From assembly GCA_037349315.1 (NCBI GenBank), contig JBAIAC010000007.1:4216001-4280000 (forward strand): DNA of 64,000 bases. Direction: 5' to 3'. Position numbers and translations under genes: made by a program. Source of the stretch: Chelydra serpentina. Taxonomy: Eukaryota > Chordata > Testudines > Chelydridae. Every line of letters starts with the position of its first letter. Within the stretch, counting starts at the first letter, position 1. The notes below the pieces were generated by a model that was not told where the DNA came from, searched no databases, and was given only the letters and a program-made list of their open reading frames with translations. Shown one piece after another: positions 56,655-64,000 of this stretch.

Positions 56655-56662
56655 ACTTCGGA

Positions 56663-58329
56663 TACACATCTACACTGCACTGGGGCTCCCAGTACTGGTA
56701 CTAGCTCTTCCCAAAGTAGCACCTAAAAATAACTGTGTGGGGGCAAGGACACAGGGATGGCTTGGGCTAGCAGCCAGAACACAATCCCCATCCTTTCCCC
56801 AGGTATGCACCTGGCCACCACCCAGGGCTGTTTTTTGGGGCTAGTGTTTGTATGTCTACCTGAGCTGGGAGTGACACCTCGCAGCTGCTGTGTAGCCCTA
56901 CCCTTACTCGCTCAGTGCCTTGGTCAGCCATCTGCCCAGCGGGGATAACAGCCCTTCTCTGACGGACAGGCGTGTTGTGAGGCTACAATTTCATAACACT
57001 TTGGATACTGCGGTTCTGGGGCCACGTAAGTACAGACGGTACCTAGTGTCTGGCAGGTGGAGAACTGAACCCAGACAGACGATGTGACTCCCTTCAGGTC
57101 ACATCTCCTGAGTCCCACTCCAATGCCTGCAGCACAAGGAGACCCCTCCTCTCTCTGGGGAGGGGTTTCCTCTGCCCAAGGGGGCGCTCCAGGAAGGACT
57201 GTGCTGGGTAAGGCAGGTCTTTAGGGAGCTCGAGGGGGGGGGGCTCGCTGCAGCACCCAGAACGGCCTGCTCCTCTCCACTGCATTCCTGGCCAGCTCTG
57301 TGGGTCAGCGCGGAGGGGGCATAGGGCTGGGACTGAGCCTCCTCCCTGCCTCTCCCCACCCTCTTTGGAATGATCTGTGCTCAGGGTGGCGGCCATGCAG
57401 AGAGAGCAGTTCCTGCACCCCACCCCAAGTCCAGGAACTGCGCTTGTCCATGGTCAGTGCACAGGTCAGGGGAGGCTCCTTGCTTCCTACCAGCCCCCTC
57501 TTCTCCACAGCATGCAGGAGCCAGTCACAATCTGCCCCACCATCCTTCAGAATATTCCAGCACGAACACAGGGAAAATCATGGGCTCCCTAGTCCCGGAA
57601 GGCCTGGGCTGTGTGCTGGGCGTTCGGGAACCTCTCCCCCACACGGCAAAGGGCAGCCTCTCCGTGAGGGACAGAGAAGTGGGGCAAGGGCAGAGGACAT
57701 TATAGGACAGCAGGGATTTGAGCTGAACTCAATCACTTGGTGCTTTGTTTATTTGACACATGCAGCCACCGCACCTGCTCTTAGTGCCCTCAGGGCCTGA
57801 AAATAAAGGCTGAGATGGTTACCCTGCATCCACTGGACGGTTGCTTCGCATGCATGTGTCTGAGCAGCTTGGGATTTAATCCGGCTCGTCTGCAGGGTCT
57901 CTGTGCCCTGGACCAGGCACATGAGGAGTGTCTTCTGGTGCTGGCTTTACTTTGAACATACTGAAGCTTTTCAGTGAAATGTCAGAGGTTAATTGTGTTA
58001 AACATTTGGAGCTTGGCATCGAACGGTAATAATGGAGCAAACATAAGGGACCAGCGTATGTTATAAAATACTCTGGAGTGATGCTGGCCTAGGAAGATTT
58101 ACATAGAAAACCAAGCATATGGCATGCTTTATCACTGTAATCATCTGTCAGGACATGTGCTGCCACCTAATTATACAGCCACATTTTGTCTCTTCCATTT
58201 GACGTCTTGTCGTGTTTCCCACAGAGACTTCATCACAGATCTGGCCAAGCAGCAAGGAAATCATCTTCTGTTTCCTGTACAACGGGAACATGGGAGGACC
58301 AAGGCATTTGGGTGCGGACGGTATTGAGC
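56663..58329. other. No recognisable feature
   Basis: About 1.7 kb. GC-rich overlapping ORFs at 57094-57800 on both strands are not coding-like. A G tract lies at 57233-57242. Confidence 0.4.
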
Positions 58330-58337
58330 ACCTCCAG

Positions 58338-59315
58338 CCAGTAGCGTAGATGCGGGGGAGTGGGGCAGCAGCCGTTCCCCCACTGAGCACAAGTGGCGCC
58401 TTTTTAATTTGTACTCATCCGGCAGTGCTCCGGGTCTTTGGTGGCACTTCGGCGGCGGGTCCTTCACTCGCCCCGTCTTCAGCGGCACTTCGGCGGCGGG
58501 TCCTTCACTCGCTCTGGGTCTTCAGCGGCACTTTGGCGGCGGGTCCTTCACTTGCTCCGGGTCTTCGGTGGCACTTCGGCGGTGGGTCCGTCACTCGCTC
58601 CAGGTCTTCGGTGGCACTTCAGCGGCGGGCCCTTCACTCGGCCGGTCTTTGGTGGCACTTCGGCAGCGAGTCCTTCACTCGCCTGGTCTTCAGCGGCACT
58701 TCGGCGGCGGGTCCTTCACTCGCCCGGTCTTTGGTGGCACTTCGGCGGCGAGTCCTTCACTCGCCCGGTCTTCGGCGGCACTTCGGCGGCGGGTCCTTCA
58801 CTCGCCCGGTCTTCGGCGGCACTTCGGCGGCGGGTCCTTCACTCGCCCGGTCTTCGGCGGCACTTCGGCGGCGGGTCCTTCACTCGCCCGGTCTTCGGTG
58901 GCACTTCGGCGGCGGGTCCTTCACTCGCCCGGTCTTCGGTGGCACTTCGGCGGCGGGTCCTTCACTCGCCCGGTCTTCGGTGGCACTTCGGCGGCGGGTC
59001 CTTCACTTGCCCGGTCTTCGGTGGCACTTCGGCGGCGGGTCCTTCACTTGCCCGGTCTTCGGTGGCACTTCAGCGGCAGGTCCTTCACTTGCTCCAGGTC
59101 TTCGGTGGCACTTCGGCGGCGGGTCCTTCACTCGCTCCTGGTCTTCGGTGGCACTTCGGCAGCGGGTCTTTCAGTGCCTCCGAAGACCCGGAGCGAGTGA
59201 AGGACCCGCCACCGAAGTGCTGCCGAAGACCCGGAGCGCCGCCGGGTGAGTCCAAGCGGGTGGCACCTTTTTTTATGTCCGCTCCCCTTGTTCTCTCCAC
59301 CTGGCTATGCCACTG
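58338..59315 (-). mobile_element. hAT-like element with expanded tandem interior, CAGTAGCGTAGCC family
   Basis: A 978-bp element with ends CAGTAGCGTAGATGCGGGG and GGCTATGCCACTG, between perfect 8-bp duplications CCTCCAGC (58330-58337 and 59316-59323). The left end holds the cagcagccgttcccccactg block that sits at the right end of 39268-39563, so this copy is inverted relative to it. The interior is a tandem array (58430-59170) followed by two inverted units (59179-59247). This is the palindrome of the short copy with one arm greatly expanded. It has no coding capacity of its own. Confidence 0.92.
58430..59170 (+). repeat. Tandem array, about 18 units of 41-44 bp
   Basis: The unit core is ggcacttcggcggcgggtcc followed by ttcactcgcccggtcttcgg. 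I count 18 occurrences of the ggcactt core, starting near 58443, 58483 and 58526 and ending near 59150. The first few units are 43 bp apart and varied; the middle ones (about 58735-59020) are 41 bp apart and nearly identical. Because 41 is not a multiple of 3, each forward frame cycles through all three readings, so all three frames stay open for about 260-300 codons with a 41-residue peptide period. These frames are not genes. Confidence 0.95.
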
Positions 59316-59323
59316 CCTCCAGC

Positions 59324-60264
59324 GTAATGATGAGAGACAGGTAAGAACCTAGCTGGGCAGATAGGACTTCCCTACAGAAACTTTGTGTGGATTCTGTGTT
59401 CGTGCTGGTTGAAGCGCCCAGAAGAGACCCTATGTAGGGCTTAAATCCTGTGAACTCTAGCACAGAGCCTGCATAGCTGAGATGGATGGTGGGGTGATGC
59501 CCAGGGAAGAAATACTGCAGGGGGAAGGGGGTGCGAAATGCTCCCTGGTTTGCTGGCATGTAGTGACCCACTAAGGGTGTGAGCTTCATGCTGTGCAGGG
59601 GCTGCACTTCTCTGTGCAACTCTCCTAAAATCTGTCCTGACTCCTTGTGCGGTGAAATCAAACCAGTTCTTCTGCCAGCACCCTCCCGGTGTGCCAGCCA
59701 GCAGGCAGTATGTGACGTAGGAGTGCATAGGGTCCCAATGCAAGTGCCCTGCACCGGGGCGAGCGTCAGCCTGACGGTCACGTCTTCAACCTCCCCTTTG
59801 GAAAACTGGGTCAGCTGCCGCCTTCCCGCCCTCCCTTTCACAGTGCCGAGCTGCTGCGGTAATTGTGCATCCCCTCCCCCTCCTGTGAAAAACATGTCAG
59901 CTCCTAAGGAGCGGGGCAGAGCTTTGCCTGCCGCCTCTGCAGAGCGAACAGGCTATTTGTCCCATAGCATGTGCAGCACTTCTGACTGGCTGCCCTTCCC
60001 CAGGAGGCGGGAAAAGGAGGAAGGGCAGCCAATTGTCTACTAAGGGTTTTCCCTGTAGAAGCATCTGAAGACCCACTGAGTTGGCTGGTCGGGGGTGCTG
60101 TTATCCTGGTTTTACCACTATGGAATGAGATTTGGCGACTTGCTCATGGTAACACAGGGGGTCTGTAGCAGAGCATTGACCCCAGGTACCCATCCAGTAC
60201 CGTATGAAGAGCCTGATTAATCCCTGAGTCCATTCTCCTCAGACTGCAGGTATGTTCCCGATGT
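59324..60264. other. No clear feature; opposed open frames
   Basis: A 196-codon minus-strand frame (59305-59895) and a 154-codon plus-strand frame (59579-60043) overlap. The minus-strand frame ends inside the hAT-like terminal repeat. Neither shows a domain. A MIR-like reverse fragment may lie at 60100-60200 (tggtaacacagggggtctgt). Confidence 0.35.
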
Positions 60265-60760
60265 GGCACTCTCTCATAGGGAACCAGGGGACTAGCACCC
60301 AGGGCCATTGAGCCAGCTGACACTCCACATCACCACCAGGAGGCCATACAAAGCCACCCCCAAGGAGCACTGAGAAGATTAGGTGCCACAGGAAGACCCG
60401 CCCAAAGGGGCTAGAGCTACAGCACCCTTCAGCCTTCTGATTGGCCTATACTCACTATTTAACTCTGGATGGTGGCTCAGGCAGATTTCTGGCTTGCTGT
60501 GACTCCAGACCTCACCTTGCTTTCTGATCTCTGGCTCTGACCCCAGCCTTCCCCTTGCCTCCCGATTCCAGCCTGTAACTAGCTCTGGCCTCCAACCCTG
60601 GCCTGACTGACCCTGACTCGTGCATATTGATCCCGGCTCTAGCGATTATGCTGCTCTCTGACTAATACTGCCTCATAGCTGCCCTTGACTCGTGGATGCC
60701 TGTGCAGCTGTGACTGCTAGGCCAGATCACCCACGCCCTGGCCCCTTTCCATTCTAGAGC
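60265..60760 (+). mobile_element. Possible LTR with pyrimidine-rich 3' half
   Basis: Contains ttctgattggcctatactca, a TATA-like ctatttaac near 60456, then ctctggctctgaccccagcc and a long run of ctctggcc and ccctgac variants. The layout matches 13868-14690. Edges and target duplication were not found. Confidence 0.35.
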
Positions 60761-60787
60761 TAGCACCAGTCTAGTCTTACATACTAG

Positions 60788-60958
60788 GGAGGGAGGAATA
60801 GCTCAGTGGTTTTGAGCATTGGCTTGCTAAACCCAGGGTTGTGAGTTCAATCCTTGAGGGGGTCATCTGGGGGCAAAAATCTGTCAGGGGACAATACTTG
60901 GTCTTGCTAGTGAAGGCAGGGGACTGGATTCAAGGTCCTTCCAGTTCTATAAAAAAAG
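60788..60958 (+). mobile_element. tRNA-derived SINE, divergent subfamily
   Basis: The head gggagggaggaatagctcag and box B gttgtgagttcaatccttga are as in the other copies. The tail is different: gctagtgaaggcaggggact and aggtccttccagttctat, matching the CR1 subfamily at 51640-51704 rather than that at 25000-25080. It ends in a short A tract. Confidence 0.8.
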
Positions 60959-61364
60959 AATACATACGAAGTTTTGTACAGCATTCTCGCTGTTGGATTG
61001 CTATTGTAAAATGGCCACCGGGGGAGTGGGGAGGGAATGGTGGAGAAATGAAATAAACACAATCCAAATACTCCGTTGATTGCAAAGATTTCTGGTGATG
61101 CTGAGAGATCGTCTTCTAGGAAATGATCTGTGACGGATCAGAGTCTTCTTTTCGTGGATGCTATGGACCGAAAGGTAGAAAAGGATTCATTTCTCAAGGC
61201 ACCTGTCCTACAATGTTGTTATGGAACCGTGGCAATGAAGTTATAGTATATTTACTAATGTAAACATGTAAGAACTTGACTTTCAGTGGCGCTTAGACTG
61301 ATAAGTGCCTGAGTCACTTTTGAAATTTTTTTCCTTAGGTGTTCTTGCTGGTTTATCTTTCAAG
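60959..61364. other. No recognisable feature
   Basis: About 400 bp; nothing could be assigned. Confidence 0.45.
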
Positions 61365-61570
61365 TGGATAGAGTACAAGACTCTGACTCAGGAGAACAGT
61401 GTTCTATTCCTGGCTTGGCCACTGGCCATGGCAAGTCACTGCCCGCTCTGTGCCTCAGTTTCCCCATCTGTAAAATGGGGATAATGATACTGACCACCTT
61501 TGTAAAGTGCTTTGAGGTCTCCTGATGAGAAGTTCTATATGAAAGCAGGGGGTTATTAATTATTATTATG
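61365..61570 (+). mobile_element. MIR-like SINE, nearly full length
   Basis: The head is gtggatagagtacaagactc, then ttctattcctggcttggcca and a well-kept core ctctgtgcctcagtttcccc with atctgtaaaatggggataat. The tail aaagtgctttgaggtctcct ends in an ATT-rich run. Confidence 0.85.
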
Positions 61571-62049
61571 TAGTATTCATAATAACAATTTAACCAAAGC
61601 AGCTCTTTGACATTTTTGGACTGCTGCAATGAATTACAAATATCTTTTAAAGTAGCATATTTTCATGGAGGTTGTTCAGCAACGTACACAACACATGAAA
61701 CAAAAAAGTCACAAGTGATGCACTCAAGTGCTGATTTGCCTTATATTTCTGAAAAAAAACATATATTCTTTGTTGCTGTGAGACTCAGAAGTTTTGTCTA
61801 AATCCAGTCATTTTGTTCTCATGTCATGGATAAAGATCTGAAAGAACAATACGCTGCTAATGGTATCCGCTTTAAATCCCATTTCAAGAAAACTTTTGCC
61901 TCCCACACTTTCTAAACAAACAGATTTGTTTTCCTTTTGTTCCTTTTAATGTCGTAGGTAGATTTGTCCAACGGTTAAATCACTGTCCCCAGTAAAAATG
62001 GGTATCTTATTTCCATAATGAAAGAATTCTTTACCAGGCAGCCACTCTT
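61571..62049. other. AT-rich, no recognisable feature
   Basis: About 480 bp without a named repeat. Confidence 0.4.
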
Positions 62050-62480
62050 TACCAGAGCTAACAGTATTACACAGCTGCACTGTTTGGGTAAATGTAGTTT
62101 TATATCAAATTTACCAAACTAATATAAGCTAAAAGCAAAGGTCACTCCACAACACTGAGATTATAAATATGTCTGAGTTTGTGCCCTTCCTTGTATTTGG
62201 CTCTAGTTAAATTATTTAATTAGCTTCCCTCCCCCCCTTCTTAATTGGTCACTTATGTTTAAAGAGTAAGCCAAAGTATCTCATGTGCGGCAGAATAGCT
62301 AAACAAGCTCTCCAATAAACAGCAAACACCAGCTGATATGCTTACAGAGATGGATCTATGCTCCGGTCTCAACTGTGAGCCTGGGAAAACCATTAACTTA
62401 ATGACAGAGTTTTTAATTTGATACACTGTGTTTAATGGGAAATGTATGTGAGTTTCAGAGGATTTGTTTGCTTAGTTGCA
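62050..62480. promoter_or_regulatory. AT-rich candidate conserved non-coding element
   Basis: A repeat-free block with tttaattag near 62215, cttaattgg near 62240 and the nuclear-receptor-type half site aaaggtca near 62137. The density of such cores and absence of transposon signature suggest a regulatory element, but no comparison was possible. Confidence 0.25.
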
Positions 62481-63257
62481 GGGAATGGCTGTAATCCCAG
62501 TGGGTTTTCAAGGCCGGACTGCGGCGGCTGCTGTTTCTTGGTGGGTGTCTGAGAGAATAGGCAGGAGAATGCCGAGAATTCAGCCAAATTAAGTCCTGTA
62601 AAACAGCTCTTTGATTAGATTAGAACAAGCTTCGTTTATCCCTGTGTGTGTTAGATTTGGGCTGTTGTGAACTAAGGGCTGCAAGCGTACATAAAGTTGC
62701 CCTCCTGTCCTGGTGCGTCCCCAGGTACCGGGTTGGTTGCCTGCTTCTCTGAGGTAAACCACAACTCTGCTGGGCCCTGGCTTGGCTACCAGGGAGTTTC
62801 AATGTCATTTGTTCAGACAATGTAGGTGGATCACACCCTGGATCACATAACTAGCATTCCACAGCCATGTGGCTTTGCGGTTGATTAGGGTTGCTGGGCC
62901 AATGCTCTTTCTTTCTTGTTAATTTCCCTAATACTCGGCTGATCGCCTTAGGTCAATGCAAAGGGAACAGCTGGGTGGAGGTGTGCAGATGGTCAGTCAC
63001 CTATGGGGTTCCCACTCTTGATGGCTGATCTGGGCGTCTTCCCAGCCTACCATGCAAAATGCTTGCTACAAGCTGATGTCCATTGAGCCGTGTATCCTTT
63101 TTTTTTTTTTTTGTAACTCAGCTGTGCTGGATCCTAATGGCTACAGCATGTCCAGGTGGCAAGGAGAGAGGTAAGAGCAAGGGCGAATAGCCTTTGTGTG
63201 GCTCACAATGAAAGGCGATGGTAAAGGTCCCAGTTGGTGATGGTCCCTGTATCTGAG
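62481..63257. other. No gene; poly-T tract at 63097-63112
   Basis: About 780 bp of unassigned DNA. Confidence 0.4.
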
Positions 63258-63455
63258 TGTAACACCAACAGACCTCGGTCATCCGCAGGCAGGATCCAAC
63301 CTGGGACCTCTGGAGCTAAATGCATGAGCTGCTGCTGCATGAGCTAAAAGCCACATGGCCCTTCGCTAAGGCTGTAGCAGACTCATTGATCTCTAAGTGG
63401 TCCCAGTGCCACTAGAGGGGACAGAGCAGCACACCCAGGAGGTGCGTGGGTTACA
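63258..63455 (-). mobile_element. Composite repeat with internal tRNA-like segment, copy 3
   Basis: On the plus strand it reads ggatccaacctgggacctct (box-B side), gctgcatgagctaaaagcca (box-A side), then gtggtcccagtgccactaga and cacccaggaggtgcgtgggt. This is the reverse of copies 1 and 2 at 13291 and 31000. Confidence 0.75.
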
Positions 63456-64000
63456 TGGACATGCCGTGCTTTGTGAGCATTTGCAGACAGACCCTCAATT
63501 CAGATTTTGAAAATGGACCCTGACTAGGCTGAGGCAAATGCCCTGGACCCTAAAACCCTTTACATTTGGGTTCTCAAAATCTAGCCCCTTGCCTCTAGAA
63601 TCTGCTGTGGCCCAGCATGCTGATTCTGTCAGCATACAAGGGGGATTCCCTGGGCAGCACAGGGCCCATAGAACAGCCCTATACTGCTTCCTGACCGCTT
63701 GCAGTCCCTTACATAGAGTCACACTGGAGATGAGGTTGGCAGGGGCCTCTTACGGGAAGAAGGAGTTCTGGCTGGAACAGTGTGCTCTGGCTATTCTGAG
63801 ACTCTGGAATGGTCCATAGGAAGTCATTGCAACAAAGCAATCCCTGAGGCTGCTCTAAGTTACACTGGGGACAGTTGTGGTCTCTGGCTGAATTCAGGGG
63901 CTCCAGAATCCGGGGGCTGCACAGCCTCTTCTGTACCCTTTCCACCACAAGTCCTGCTCAGAGCCCAGACCTAGAAACAATTTTTTATAACTTGAGCCTA
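63456..64000. other. No recognisable feature
   Basis: About 540 bp to the window end, without a named repeat or gene. Confidence 0.45.

Noticed and set aside
58430..59170. CRISPR-like array
   Set aside because: There is direct repetition but no unique spacers: the whole unit repeats. The context is a vertebrate transposon.
58350..59352. Three long plus-strand open frames of 263-304 codons
   Set aside because: They are products of a stop-free 41-44-bp tandem repeat read in all frames.
59305..59895. 196-codon minus-strand frame
   Set aside because: Its end lies inside a hAT-like terminal repeat, it faces a 154-codon frame on the other strand, and no domain is visible.

Overview
This window looks like non-coding DNA from a vertebrate, most probably a turtle of the suborder Cryptodira. 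The main reason is a tRNA-derived SINE whose 3' end matches the tail of CR1 LINEs (8220-8396, 34181-34360, 54602-54776 and a divergent copy at 60788-60958). That is the layout of the turtle Pol III/SINE family. CR1 fragments, MIR-like SINEs, solo LTRs and many small DNA transposons fit a slowly evolving reptile genome. I found no protein-coding host gene, no tRNA or rRNA gene and no CRISPR array. Nothing in the window looks prokaryotic. It is either intergenic or inside a large intron.

Layout. Positions 1-16.7 kb hold MIR-like SINEs, a CR1 tail, one LTR inside a MIR copy (3898-4373) and three solo LTRs of one family (7768-8599, 10696-11393, 14837-15517). The same stretch holds a 910-bp element with near-identical 131-bp inverted ends (8917-9826) and a TAATTA-rich block (12480-12880). 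Positions 16.7-32 kb hold a hAT-like element (18670-19356), several MITEs, a CR1 copy with an open ORF2 tail (24621-25080), and a second hAT-like element (27343-27714). Positions 32.2-37.5 kb contain a decayed, transposon-associated gene flanked by inverted arms about 280 bp long. Positions 39-46 kb are a stack of nested insertions: hAT into CR1, Harbinger-like into an unclassified repeat, and hAT into MIR. Positions 50.6-51.7 kb hold the longest CR1 copy, with reverse transcriptase remnants. Positions 53.9-59.3 kb are dense in MITEs and hAT-like elements and end in a 978-bp hAT-like element whose interior has expanded into about 18 units of 41-44 bp.

The most useful results are exact insertion boundaries. 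Eight hAT-like elements have 8-bp target duplications (four perfect, four diverged), the three sister LTRs have 5-bp duplications, and three mariner-like MITEs sit between TA dinucleotides. Several insertions lie inside recognisable older repeats, so their order can be read directly. The element at 58338-59315, compared with its short relative at 39268-39563, looks like a tandem repeat growing inside a palindromic MITE.

Limits: family names rest on remembered consensus patterns and visible structure, not on a database search. Edges of old repeats are approximate; edges of elements with target duplications are exact.
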